A stretch of DNA of 50,049 nucleotides from Rhodopseudomonas sp. BR0M22. Lineage in GTDB: Bacteria > Pseudomonadota > Alphaproteobacteria > Rhizobiales > Xanthobacteraceae. Numbering within the stretch: the first letter of the stretch is position 1; each line of letters starts with the position of its first letter. A model generated the notes under the pieces. The model was not told the DNA's origin. It saw nothing but the letters and a program-made list of their open reading frames with translations, and ran no database searches. Where the stretch lies: assembly GCF_010907035.1 (NCBI RefSeq), contig NZ_QUMK01000042.1, positions 1 to 50,049 of the forward strand, given 5' to 3'. A program made the position numbers and the translations under genes. Positions 25,742 through 34,017 of this stretch are shown piece by piece.

Positions 25742-25790
25742 GGTTGTCGACAGGTGCGCAACTCTCCTCATCGACAACCGGAGGTAATTC

Positions 25791-26237
25791 ATGAACGGAG
25801 ACCAACCCATTAGCTGGCTGATGTTCTTCACGCTCGCCGCGGGCGTCGTGGTGGTCGGGCTCGCTTTCGTCAACTTCATCCGCTCGCGCTCCAATCGCGA
25901 GATCGCCGCCGATACGCTGGAGGGCAACGGTTCGGGGCGGGGCGCCGCAGCCGACGGTGCGCTGCCGGAGCTGGCCGGCGTCGCAGTGTTCGCGTTGATC
26001 GCGATGGGCCTGCTGGCGGCGGGAGCGAACTACAAATCGGATGAACGCGCGACCGCGCAGATCAGCAACCCGATCCCCGAGGCCGGCACCACCGGCTTGG
26101 CTCAGCCCAAGGGCCTCCAGAACGAGCCGAAGCGCTATCAGCCGAACAACCCCGGCACCGATACCCGTACCTCACCGACGGGCTCGGATGCGGGCGTGGG
26201 CGACTCGCCCGGTTCGACCGGCACGCTGACGAAGTAA
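25791..26237 (+). CDS. Membrane protein of unknown function with a disordered tail
   Basis: A 148-residue protein with two membrane spans (about residues 8-28, WLMFFTLAAGVVVVGLAFVNF, and 63-82, VAVFALIAMGLLAAGA) separated by a 35-residue Gly/Ala-rich loop. After residue 90 the chain is Pro/Gly/Ser/Thr-rich and likely disordered (TDTRTSPTGSDAGVGDSPG). A strong ribosome-binding site (CGGAGGTAATTC) precedes the ATG. An EcfG-like promoter and an intrinsic terminator bracket it, so it is probably a monocistronic stress-response gene. I do not recognise the family. Confidence 0.75.
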   Translation: MNGDQPISWLMFFTLAAGVVVVGLAFVNFIRSRSNREIAADTLEGNGSGRGAAADGALPELAGVAVFALIAMGLLAAGANYKSDERATAQISNPIPEAGTTGLAQPKGLQNEPKRYQPNNPGTDTRTSPTGSDAGVGDSPGSTGTLTK

Positions 26238-26268
26238 TTGCCGGAAAAGCCTGCCAAATTGATACGAG

Positions 26269-26303
26269 GGCCTCGGTCGAAAGACCGGGGCCTTTGCTTA
26301 TTT
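26269..26303 (+). terminator. Intrinsic terminator with GAAA tetraloop
   Basis: GGCCTCGGTC-GAAA-GACCGGGGCC forms a 10-bp stem with one G-U pair and a GNRA loop, followed by TTTGCTTATTT. It lies 31 bases beyond the stop at 26237. Confidence 0.88.
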
Positions 26304-26449
26304 GGAGCAGTTCGTCGATTGATGGAAACCGGTCTGTCCGTTCTTCCCGGGAGTGCAGGGTACAGGGTCTTCCGCGTCAGGCCCGGCCAGGAGAGGCGGG
26401 CGAGCGACGGCTGACCAAATGCTCACGGCTTGCAGATTGGAGCGGACAC

Positions 26450-26471
26450 AAAAACGGGGGCCTTGGCCCCC
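26450..26471 (-). terminator. Intrinsic terminator after the four-helix-bundle gene
   Basis: On the minus strand GGGGGCC-AA-GGCCCCC is followed by GTTTTTGTG. It lies 31 bases beyond the stop at 26503 and matches a classic rho-independent terminator. Confidence 0.88.
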
Positions 26472-26502
26472 GAAAGTCGTGCTCGCTTGACGGAAGCGCT
26501 GA

Positions 26503-26952
26503 TCAATGCGCCGCTTCGTAAGCCGCATTCTGCTGTTCCATCAGCGCGATCTTTTCGCTGATCCTGGCGCGCTGAGCCGTCAGGGTGGAAGCGACGCCCG
26601 GCGATGCGGCGGCCACCTTCAGCGCATCGTCGTACTTCGACAGATTGCGCTTCTCGCCGTCGATCAGGCCGGGCAGCACGCTGCCGTCGAGGCCGTCGAA
26701 CAGCGATCGCACGCTCATGATGGTGCGGTGAACCACGCTCATGAACGAGCCGGAATCGTCGGCGGTCTCGCCGGCATTGATCAGCATCCCGGCAAGCTCT
26801 TCGGCGTTGCCGTGATGCAGCGCGATCATGTCGCGGAACAGTGGGGTCATGCCCTTGCCTTCGGCGTCCTCGAGCGCTTCTTCGTAGCCGTTGCGCGCAT
26901 CGATCGCCGTGGTGTGCAGCGTCTTCAGATGGTCGATGATGTCGTGGTCCAC
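26503..26952 (-). CDS. PA2169-type four-helix-bundle protein (DUF2383)
   Basis: A protein of about 149 residues, all helical by pattern, with DIIDHLKTLHTTAIDARNGYEEALEDAEG and a second helix FRDMIALHHGNAEELAGMLINAG, typical of the ferritin-like DUF2383/PA2169 family. Conserved His and Glu positions recall ferritin-like metal sites, but metal binding is unproven. I prefer the GTG at 26952, since GGAGG lies five bases before it; the ATG at 26964 overlaps that sequence and would add MEAD. The gene has its own EcfG-like promoter and terminator, which points to general stress expression, in line with what is usual for this family. Confidence 0.8.
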   Translation of the reverse strand: MDHDIIDHLKTLHTTAIDARNGYEEALEDAEGKGMTPLFRDMIALHHGNAEELAGMLINAGETADDSGSFMSVVHRTIMSVRSLFDGLDGSVLPGLIDGEKRNLSKYDDALKVAAASPGVASTLTAQRARISEKIALMEQQNAAYEAAH

Positions 26953-27011
26953 GTCAGCCTCCATGCTCGGTGCAGCGATGCGCGAGCGACGCCCGCCATC
27001 TCGTGCGCGAT

Positions 27012-27036
27012 AACCGGCATCAGGAAACTCGGTTCC
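27012..27036 (-). promoter_or_regulatory. EcfG-type promoter for the DUF2383 gene
   Basis: Minus strand GGAAC (27036-27032), 16 bases, GGTT (27015-27012). It matches GGAAC-N16/17-CGTT except for one base, and lies about 60 bases before the proposed start. Confidence 0.55.
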
Positions 27037-27063
27037 GCGTAGCTACCGCGGCGTGGAGATGAA

Positions 27064-28293
27064 TTAGTTGCGGTGCTCGTCGTCTTGCGGCTCGAGGCCA
27101 TAAGGCCTTACCAGGGCCCAGACGTGCGCAGGTATCATGTTCTTCATTTTGTGTTTGTAGTGACGCCGCAGATGCAGCACGGTCTCCACCGCCTTCATCT
27201 CGACCCGGGCGCGGGCGAATTCGAGCCCGCGCGGGCCGACCTTCGGCATCAGCCAGCCCATCAACGGCCGCAGCCAGTTCGGCATGCCGCGTACCGGCAG
27301 GCCGCCGGCGGCGAGCTCGGTGTTCTTCAGGAAGCCCTTCACCGGCGCGACCCGGTTGCCGGCGCTGGTCGGCTCACTCAAGCGAACGTCGTCGCCGAGC
27401 AAGTTCAGAAGTTCCTCGCCACGCTCGTTGCGAACCAGCAGCCATTGCTCCCCGCGTCCGCCCATGTAGCCGACGGTGATATCGGCGAGCGTATTGGTGT
27501 AGTCGACGCAGGTGCGGCAGGTGATCGGGAAGAAGTCCGGCGGCAGCTTGGAGATCGGTAGCAGCAGGAACGGAATCGCCTTGCTGCGGCCGTCGTCGAA
27601 CCGAAGCTCGACGTGATAGTCGGCGCGGAATTCGAGATAGGTGATGGTTTCCGGCTTGTCGGACAACAGATCGAGGAAGCCGTGAAACGCCTCGGTGGTG
27701 GTATTGTCCGAGCACGGCGTGCCGATCACATACAGCCGTTCCAGTCCGAGCTGTTGCTCGAGCCGGCGCAGTGCGTAGATCTGGCAGGGCACGCCGATGA
27801 CCGCGAGCCGCTTGTAGCCGGCGGCGACGGCGGGCTCCAGCAGCGCCAGCGACGGGGCGTAGCCCATCCGCATGCCGCGGCATTGCGCCATGCCTTCAGG
27901 CCTGGTCACCAGCACAGGCATCGGCTTCCATTTGTCGGCCGGGTCCGGCGCCATTGCGATCACCGCATCGACCGCGCCGGTCTCCAGCAGCCGCTGCGCG
28001 ATCGTCGTGGTGATGCCGGTCCATTGCGCTCCGTCGCGCGGCTGTTTCATCGCGGCCTGCACCATGCGGCGATACGGACCGAAGAAGGCTTCGTCGCCGG
28101 ATGCCGCGTCGCGGGTGCGGCCATGGACACGTTGTTCCATCGCCGGATAGTCCGGCTTGATGAACTGGCAGGCCTGCCCGCATTGCTTCGGATCGCTCAT
28201 CCGCGAGACGCCGCAATCGGTGCACAGCTCGCGCGCCGCCGGCGCGTTCAGCGGCGGCGTCCACAGCGCGGACTGAATGTTGCGATCGTCCAT
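27064..28293 (-). CDS. bciB: 8-vinyl reductase of bacteriochlorophyll synthesis (ferredoxin-type, BciB)
   Basis: A 409-residue iron-sulfur flavoprotein of the F420-hydrogenase beta-subunit (FrhB) family. It reduces the C8-vinyl group of divinyl (proto)chlorophyllides, using ferredoxin. The N-terminus LCTDCGVSRMSDPKQCGQACQF supplies Cys24, 27, 38 and 42, with further Cys in VIGVPCQIYALR, VIGTPCSDN and ITCRTCVDY, as needed for 4Fe-4S clusters. The blocks HGRTRD, GAQWTGITTTIAQRLLE and IGVPCQIYALRRLEQQLGLERLYVIGTPCSDN line up well with my memory of cyanobacterial BciB (Slr1923). It is the fourth gene of a leftward set beginning at 31.8 kb, 60 bases after CIA30. Its location in the photosynthesis cluster supports the call. 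Confidence 0.87.
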   Translation of the reverse strand: MDDRNIQSALWTPPLNAPAARELCTDCGVSRMSDPKQCGQACQFIKPDYPAMEQRVHGRTRDAASGDEAFFGPYRRMVQAAMKQPRDGAQWTGITTTIAQRLLETGAVDAVIAMAPDPADKWKPMPVLVTRPEGMAQCRGMRMGYAPSLALLEPAVAAGYKRLAVIGVPCQIYALRRLEQQLGLERLYVIGTPCSDNTTTEAFHGFLDLLSDKPETITYLEFRADYHVELRFDDGRSKAIPFLLLPISKLPPDFFPITCRTCVDYTNTLADITVGYMGGRGEQWLLVRNERGEELLNLLGDDVRLSEPTSAGNRVAPVKGFLKNTELAAGGLPVRGMPNWLRPLMGWLMPKVGPRGLEFARARVEMKAVETVLHLRRHYKHKMKNMIPAHVWALVRPYGLEPQDDEHRN

Positions 28294-28353
28294 GGGCGCG
28301 TCTTCTAGGAACCGGCGGATGGCGTCGCCATTCGCCTTAAGTTGCTGAACCGA

Positions 28354-28842
28354 TCAATAGAGCCAAAGCCGGGCGATCGATAGATCTGCATCAAATTCGC
28401 GGCCGATCGCCACCAGACCAATTCGTCGCAGCCGGCTCACATCGAGCGGCGTGTCGGTGCGGTGTGGCGTGAACGAGGCGAACGGACATTCGATCACCTG
28501 CCAGTGCGGTGTCGCCTGGAAGGCGTGGCGATAGGATTGCTGCGGCCGCAGCAGATCGGTGGTGCGAAGATGCAGGCCGTAGGCCTCGCCATTGCCGAGC
28601 AACTCGGCGGCGATGCCGTGAAAGCTGCTTGCATCAAACGCGCCGCCGTCCGGCGACAGATCCATCGCGATCTGGATGAAGCCGCCATTGTTGGCGGTCG
28701 AGACGGCGCCGCGCATCCGCGCTGCCATCCGGCCCTCGATCTCGGCAAGCTGCAGCGTGCCTTGCGAGACGCCGCCCATCACCGTGTCGGTGATCACCCG
28801 CCACCGCCGCTGTCCCGCCGCAGGCCACAGCTCGTGTTGCAT
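28354..28842 (-). CDS. CIA30 family protein
   Basis: A 162-residue protein of the complex I intermediate-associated protein 30 (CIA30) family, a galactose-binding-like beta sandwich. Conserved blocks are WRVITDTVMGGVSQG (about residues 14-28), ANNGGFIQIAMDL (about 51-63) and FHGIAAELLGNGEAYGLHLRT (about 74-94). CIA30 proteins assist assembly of membrane complexes; plant homologues such as HCF173 act in photosystem II biogenesis. Its ATG overlaps the stop of the preceding hydrolase-membrane gene (TGATG), and bciB follows after 60 bases, so translation is probably coupled. Function here is unknown. Confidence 0.85.
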   Translation of the reverse strand: MQHELWPAAGQRRWRVITDTVMGGVSQGTLQLAEIEGRMAARMRGAVSTANNGGFIQIAMDLSPDGGAFDASSFHGIAAELLGNGEAYGLHLRTTDLLRPQQSYRHAFQATPHWQVIECPFASFTPHRTDTPLDVSRLRRIGLVAIGREFDADLSIARLWLY

Positions 28843-30446
28843 CAGCGGATCACCATCGGGAACGTCACGGCGATTGCCCAGGCGAACAGCACCGCATTGG
28901 CCAGCGCACCGGGGAGCGGATGATTGGTCGCCTTGTAGGTCCAATTGCTGATCAAGCCGAAGGCGAGGAACAGCAGCAGGATCGCGGGCACGATGATGAT
29001 GAGGAAGAACAATTTCTGCAGATTGAGCGCCACCGCGGCGGCCAGCGAGGCGAGGAAGCAGAATTTTGCCAGCGCATAGGCGCCGCGCTTGGCGCCCTGG
29101 CCATGCGCCATCCATTCTGCGGTGAGGAAATACGGGATCGTGCCGCACGCCACGGCCGCGATCAGGTGGATGCGCGGTTCGATCGGCATGAACGAGAACA
29201 GATAGCTGTCCAGCGCGATGCCGAAACCGAGGATGTTGTACGCAATTGCCGCCACGGTCGCGATCACCAGCGCGGCGATTGCGACGCGCGGGTGGGCGGG
29301 ATCTGGCAGGGCGTCCAGCGCCGTCAGTTCCTGTTGGTGAGGCCGCGTGGGATGCGCCGCGGCGCGGCGGCTGCGCAGCCGGATCAGCACCAGGATGGCC
29401 GCGGTCAGCAGGCCGTAGAGCAGGAAGTGCAGCGTCAGATAGTCGCCGAGCAGGATGGTCAGGAAATCGGTCGGCGCCTTCCACAGCAGCAGCGGTGTCA
29501 GCACCGCGGGCACGATCGCGGTGACCAGAAGCTGCTTCCAGGTGAGGCTCGCGCCGATCGGCGCCGCGGCGGCACGCGGCAGCAGCTTCGACAATGGCCA
29601 GGCCAGCGCGATCAGGCCGCCGAACAGCAGTGCCAGCCAGCGCGGCCGCTGGTCGATCCAGCCGGAGCTGGTGCGGCCGAACGCGTCGTTCATCCAGTGC
29701 AGCGCTTCGCGCATCGAATCCTGGCTGTACAGCACGCCGATATGTTCGACGCCCGAAGCCAGGACGAAGCGCCGCGCGGTGCCGTCGGCGAAGCTGCCGT
29801 AGGTCCGGCCCGCGACGGCGTTGCCGCCGGCGACCTGATTGACGATGCGCAGGCCTTCGTCGTTCAGCATTTGCGGCTCGAGCGCGCCAACGATCACCAG
29901 CAGATTGTGCGGCAGCGTGGCGGTGGATTTGCGGGTGAACACCGACACCGCGACAGTGGCGGTGATCTCCGGATGCGCCACCGCATAGGCCACCACGATG
30001 TCGGACGCCATCGAGTGGCCGAGCACGGCGGCGCGGCCGTCGCTTTCCGGCAGCTTGCGGGCATAGTCGGTGACCCGGCCGAGTTCGTCGACCAGCACGC
30101 CGGTGATCTTGGTCGGCTCGTCGACGTCGCCGACCATCGTCACCGGATTACGGCCGTGCCCGGTGAAGTCGAAGGTGACCGCGATGTAACCGTTGCGCGC
30201 CAGGGTCTGCGCGAACGGCTGCATCAATTGCTGCGAACCGGCAAAGCCGTGGGCGATCACCACCACCGGTGCTTTGGTGGCGGCCGGTTGCCGAAACACC
30301 GTGACCGGCGTCTGACCGACCGTTGTGTGAGTGATGAGCAGGCCGTCCTTGCCACGCTGCAATTGCCACAGGCCAGCGGCAATCGTCACCAGCGCTGCGA
30401 GGGCGACCAGAATACGAAGCGACTTCAGCGTGCGGCGCGCGGCCAT
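28842..30446 (-). CDS. Alpha/beta hydrolase fused to a multi-span membrane domain
   Basis: A 534-residue protein. A first span (about residues 10-28) is followed by an alpha/beta-hydrolase domain to about residue 250: VIAHGFAGSQQLMQPFAQ (oxyanion region), FDFTGHGRNP, the nucleophile elbow VLGHSMASD and a candidate catalytic His in GVEHIGVLY. After that about seven hydrophobic segments follow, from WLALLFGGLIALAWPLSKLL to the C-terminus. The domain fusion is unusual; I do not know its activity. The start is the ATG at 30446, which overlaps the stop of the DUF3422 gene (TGATG). Operon partners are DUF3422, CIA30 and probably bciB. Confidence 0.8.
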   Translation of the reverse strand: MAARRTLKSLRILVALAALVTIAAGLWQLQRGKDGLLITHTTVGQTPVTVFRQPAATKAPVVVIAHGFAGSQQLMQPFAQTLARNGYIAVTFDFTGHGRNPVTMVGDVDEPTKITGVLVDELGRVTDYARKLPESDGRAAVLGHSMASDIVVAYAVAHPEITATVAVSVFTRKSTATLPHNLLVIVGALEPQMLNDEGLRIVNQVAGGNAVAGRTYGSFADGTARRFVLASGVEHIGVLYSQDSMREALHWMNDAFGRTSSGWIDQRPRWLALLFGGLIALAWPLSKLLPRAAAAPIGASLTWKQLLVTAIVPAVLTPLLLWKAPTDFLTILLGDYLTLHFLLYGLLTAAILVLIRLRSRRAAAHPTRPHQQELTALDALPDPAHPRVAIAALVIATVAAIAYNILGFGIALDSYLFSFMPIEPRIHLIAAVACGTIPYFLTAEWMAHGQGAKRGAYALAKFCFLASLAAAVALNLQKLFFLIIIVPAILLLFLAFGLISNWTYKATNHPLPGALANAVLFAWAIAVTFPMVIR

Positions 30447-31759
30447 CAATCGACGTCCGGGACGTGCTTCTTGCGGATGCGGCGGATCGTCCACCAGATC
30501 GACAATGCGGCGATCGGAACGAACCCTGCGGTCAGGAGGTTGGGATCGATCTTCAGGCGACCGGCCTCCGCGGCGCCTTTCACCATGTAGGCGAACAGAC
30601 CGACCACGTAGTAAGTGATCGCTGCGGTCGACAGGCCTTCGACCGTGGTCTGCAACCGAAGTTGCAGCCGGGTGCGGGCGTTCATCGATTTGAGCAGTTC
30701 CTGGTTCTGCTGCTCGAGTTCGACGTCGACCCGGGTGCGCAGCAGGTTGGCGGCGCGGGCGAGCTTGAGCGACAGGTCCGATTGCCGCGCCTCGGTGGTG
30801 GCGCAGGTGCGCATCGCCGGCTTCATTCGGCGGGCCAGGAACGACGACCAGGTCGGCAGTCCGCCGACCTTGCGTTCGCCGAGCGTCGCCAGGCGGCCGT
30901 TCATGATCTCGTCATAGGCGCGGCTGGCGCCGAACCGGTACAGGCTCGCGGCCGCGCCGGCTTCAACCTCGGCGGCGAGTTCGGTCAGCTCCTGGAGCAG
31001 CTTGTTGTTGTTGGCGAGATCGCCGACGCGGCGCATCTCCGCGGTGACTTCGGCGAGGCGCTTCTCGCTCGCCGCAATCGACGGCGCGAGCCGCTGCGCC
31101 TCGGGCAGGCCGAGCAGCGCCAGCGTCCGGTAGGTCTCGACTTCGAGCACGCGCTGCACCAAAGCGCCGGCTCGCTCGGGCGACATGCCGCGATCGATCA
31201 CCAGCACCCGCACGAAGCCGGACGGGCCCGGCTGAAAATCGGTGGCGAACAGCGCCGCGCCGTCTGAGTTTTCCGCGACCGCCAGACTGGCGCGATCGAA
31301 CAGCCGATCCGGCGCGGTGCGCGGCAGATCCTCCGGCATGACGTGCAAGTCGACTGCGACCAAGAGCGGCCCCGGCTGCGGCAGCAGACGCATCGGCGAC
31401 GCCAGCGACGAGGCTTCCGGGTGAAATGGAGCCGCGGCCGGATCGGCCGGAATCTCCCAGGTGTAGGTGGTGAACTCGGAGTGCTGCTCCCAGCGCAGCA
31501 TCGTGGTGCCGAACCGGGCGCGATGATGTTTCTCGCCAGCGGGAGGCGGCTGCAGGCCGCGCGACTCACAGAAACTGATCATCGCGTCGCGGTCGGCGGC
31601 GGCGCGTGCGCCCGAGGTCTCGAATGCGAAGTGCAGGACGCGCGCCGGGACGCTCAGCGCAGTAAACGGTCGCGCATGAACTTCACCCAGCACGACCGCG
31701 CGCAATGGATGCGGCGAAAGTCGAACGTCGCCGTCACCGATCAGAACTTCAGCCGTCAT
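30446..31759 (-). CDS. DUF3422 family membrane protein
   Basis: A protein of about 437 residues. The long soluble N-terminal part (HPLRAVVLGEVHARPFTAL, then FCESRGLQPP) is diagnostic of DUF3422. Helical segments with coiled-coil character lie about residues 200-300 (EKRLAEVTAEMRRVGDLANNNKLLQELTELAAEVE), and two membrane spans lie at the C-terminus (ITYYVVGLFAYMVKG, LLTAGFVPIAALSIWW) with a basic end. Function unknown. It heads the leftward set that leads to bciB and diverges from hemC. I chose the ATG at 31759; a TTG at 31780 with AGGCG upstream is an alternative start seven codons earlier. Confidence 0.85.
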   Translation of the reverse strand: MTAEVLIGDGDVRLSPHPLRAVVLGEVHARPFTALSVPARVLHFAFETSGARAAADRDAMISFCESRGLQPPPAGEKHHRARFGTTMLRWEQHSEFTTYTWEIPADPAAAPFHPEASSLASPMRLLPQPGPLLVAVDLHVMPEDLPRTAPDRLFDRASLAVAENSDGAALFATDFQPGPSGFVRVLVIDRGMSPERAGALVQRVLEVETYRTLALLGLPEAQRLAPSIAASEKRLAEVTAEMRRVGDLANNNKLLQELTELAAEVEAGAAASLYRFGASRAYDEIMNGRLATLGERKVGGLPTWSSFLARRMKPAMRTCATTEARQSDLSLKLARAANLLRTRVDVELEQQNQELLKSMNARTRLQLRLQTTVEGLSTAAITYYVVGLFAYMVKGAAEAGRLKIDPNLLTAGFVPIAALSIWWTIRRIRKKHVPDVD

Positions 31760-31996
31760 CTCGCTTTTGACCTTGCTCAATATTGCGCCTAGTTGACTTG
31801 AGTACCATTGCGTGGCGATAGACAGAAGCTGAAAGGTTCTGCAGAAGACTGTCGCAGGCGCCGGAATTGTCCGAGATCAACGACCCCGGAACCCCGCCGG
31901 GCTTCTACGAGACTTCGGTGTCATCCGTTTGCAATCTGGCTCGGGCTGGTCATAAGGTTCGGCCGAACTTCGCCGCGGGCCCGTCGCGGTTGTCGA

Positions 31997-32989
31997 ATGG
32001 AGCGTGTGGTGAAATTTCCAGTCCGTATTGGTACGCGCAAGAGCGTGATGGCGCTTGCCCAGACTGAAGACATCGCCAAGCAGTTGAGCGCGGCTGCCAG
32101 TGAGCTCGATCCCCAGATCATCAAGTTCGAGACCGTCGGCGACAGCGATCAGGTCAGCAAGCTATTGCCGCACGGCGGCAAGGGCGGCGCCTTCGTGGCC
32201 GAGATTCGCGCCGCGATGCTGCGGGGCGAACTGCATTGCGCAATGCACTCGCTCAAGGACATGCCGGCCAACGAAGAGACGCCCGGCCTGATCGTCGCCG
32301 CCACGCTGGCGCGCGATCCGGCATGCGACTCGCTGGTGCTGCGCAAAGGTCTCACTCTGGAAGAGCTGAAGAAGTCGCGTGGCAAGGGCTACACCATCGG
32401 CACCAATGCGGTGCGGCGCGCGGCCTATGCCAAGCGGCTGTTTCCGGAAGTCCAGGTGATCCATTTCCGCGGCGCCGCCGATACCCGGATGCGCAAGCTC
32501 GACAATGGCGAGAAGCAGCGGCTGCCCGACGGCAGCGAGGTCGGTCCGGCCGATGCGCTGATCATGGCGCGCGCCGGCATCGAGCGCGTCGGCTTCGTCG
32601 ATCGCGTCGCTCACGATTTCACCCCGGAAGAAATGCTGCCCGCAGCCGGCCAGGGTATCGTCGCGGTGGAATGCCCCGTGCACGAGTGGAAGACCCGTCA
32701 GTATCTGGCGCTGATCGACGATCAGAAGTCGCGGATGTGCTGCGACGCCGAGCGCGAGGTGCTGTGGGTGCTCAACGGCCACTGCAACTCGCCGATCGCG
32801 GCGCACTCGATCATCACCGGCGACGAGATGACGTTGCGCGCTTCGGTTCTCGATCTGGAGGGCGGGATGTTCATCGAGGCGGTACGCACCGGTCCGGCCA
32901 ATCGGCCGCGCGAACTCGGTCGTGCCGTCGGACTCGAACTGCTCGACAAGGGCGCAGCCGCGGTGATCGAAAAGACCCGGCCGGAGTAA
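31997..32989 (+). CDS. hemC: Porphobilinogen deaminase (hydroxymethylbilane synthase)
   Basis: A protein of about 330 residues that condenses four porphobilinogens to hydroxymethylbilane, the precursor of haem and bacteriochlorophyll. Family motifs: FPVRIGTRKSVMALAQTEDIA, HCAMHSLKDMPA (catalytic Asp), IGTNAVRRAAYAKRLFP (cofactor Arg), AAGQGIVAVEC, and LNGHCNSPIAAHS, whose Cys holds the dipyrromethane cofactor. Possible starts are ATG 31997, GTG 32006 and GTG 32009; GGAG six bases before 32009 favours the last. bchI follows five bases after the stop, so it is in the bchID operon. Another hemC elsewhere would not be visible here. Confidence 0.92.
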   Translation: MERVVKFPVRIGTRKSVMALAQTEDIAKQLSAAASELDPQIIKFETVGDSDQVSKLLPHGGKGGAFVAEIRAAMLRGELHCAMHSLKDMPANEETPGLIVAATLARDPACDSLVLRKGLTLEELKKSRGKGYTIGTNAVRRAAYAKRLFPEVQVIHFRGAADTRMRKLDNGEKQRLPDGSEVGPADALIMARAGIERVGFVDRVAHDFTPEEMLPAAGQGIVAVECPVHEWKTRQYLALIDDQKSRMCCDAEREVLWVLNGHCNSPIAAHSIITGDEMTLRASVLDLEGGMFIEAVRTGPANRPRELGRAVGLELLDKGAAAVIEKTRPE

Positions 32990-32994
32990 TCGCA

Positions 32995-34017
32995 ATGGCC
33001 ACAGTGTTTCCGTTCTCCGCGATCGTCGGCCAGGACGAGATGAAGCTGGCGCTGCTGATCGCAGCGGTCGATCAGAAGGTCGGCGGCGTGCTGGCGTTCG
33101 GCGATCGCGGTGCCGGCAAGTCGACCGCGGTGCGTGCGCTCGCGGCGCTGCTGCCCAAGATGAAGACCGTGGTCGGCTGCCGCTACAATTGCGACCCCGA
33201 TCAGCCCGAGCGCTACTGCGAAGAGTGCAGGGAGAAGGTCAAGCACGGCAAGGTCAAGACCGCGCAGGTGCCGGTGCCGGTGGTCGATCTGCCGCTCGGC
33301 GCGACCGAAGATCGCGTCGTCGGTGCGCTCGATCTCGAACGCGCGCTGGCCAAGGGCGAGAAGGCGTTCGAGCCCGGCCTGTTGGCGCGGGCGCATCGCG
33401 GCTTCCTCTACATCGACGAAGCCAACCTGCTCGAAGACCATCTGGTCGATCTTCTGCTCGACGTCGCCGCCTCCGGCGAGAACGTGGTCGAGCGCGAAGG
33501 CCTCAGCATCCGTCATCCGGCCCGCTTCGTGCTGGTCGGCACCGGCAACCCGGAAGAAGGCGAGCTGCGTCCGCAATTGCTCGACCGCTTCGGCATGTCG
33601 GTCGAAGTCAAGACCCCGGACACGCTGCCGGAGCGCATCGAAGTGGTGCGTCGTCGCGACGCGTTCGAGACCGATCCTGAGGGCTTCGTCGCCGCCTGGG
33701 CCAAGGAAGAGACCAAGCTGCGCCGCAAGATCTCGCAGGCCAAGGAACGGCTCCCCGACGTCACCGTCAGCGATGCGGCGCTGGAGCGCGCCGCCAAGCT
33801 GTGCATGACGCTCGGCACCGACGGCCTGCGCGGTGAGCTCACGTTGATGCGGGCCGCGCGCGCGCTCGCCGCGCTCGAGCACGACAAGACCGTGACCGAC
33901 GAACACCTGAAGCGGATCGCGCCCTCTGCCTTGCGGCACCGGTTGCGCCGCAATCCGCTCGACGACGCCGGCTCCAGCGTGCGGGTCGACCGCGCGCTTG
34001 CCGAAATCTTCGGATGA
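32995..34017 (+). CDS. bchI: Magnesium chelatase ATPase subunit I
   Basis: A 340-residue AAA+ ATPase. With BchD and BchH it inserts Mg2+ into protoporphyrin IX, the first committed step to bacteriochlorophyll. Walker A is FGDRGAGKSTAVR (about residues 37-49), Walker B GFLYIDEANLLEDHLVDLLLD (about 137-157). The Cys-rich insert CRYNCDPDQPERYCEEC is typical of BchI, and the sensor/arginine-finger region GTGNPEEGELRPQLLDRFG is present. It begins five bases after hemC and overlaps bchD by four bases (ATGA). Length is normal for the family. Confidence 0.97.
   Translation: MATVFPFSAIVGQDEMKLALLIAAVDQKVGGVLAFGDRGAGKSTAVRALAALLPKMKTVVGCRYNCDPDQPERYCEECREKVKHGKVKTAQVPVPVVDLPLGATEDRVVGALDLERALAKGEKAFEPGLLARAHRGFLYIDEANLLEDHLVDLLLDVAASGENVVEREGLSIRHPARFVLVGTGNPEEGELRPQLLDRFGMSVEVKTPDTLPERIEVVRRRDAFETDPEGFVAAWAKEETKLRRKISQAKERLPDVTVSDAALERAAKLCMTLGTDGLRGELTLMRAARALAALEHDKTVTDEHLKRIAPSALRHRLRRNPLDDAGSSVRVDRALAEIFG

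Noticed and set aside
21610-25761. A 1383-codon open frame on the minus strand
   Set aside because: It lies opposite the RND adaptor and pump genes. High GC content keeps the antisense frame open; the predicted protein is an Arg/His/Asp-rich low-complexity chain with no motif.
28354-29484. A 376-codon minus-strand frame containing CIA30
   Set aside because: Only the last 162 codons are real; the upstream part is the shifted frame of the hydrolase-membrane gene and is Arg/Pro-rich noise.
31781-31996. A PpsR box before hemC-bchI-bchD
   Set aside because: I checked this interval for TGT-N12-ACA and found none; control of this operon must differ or act from further away.
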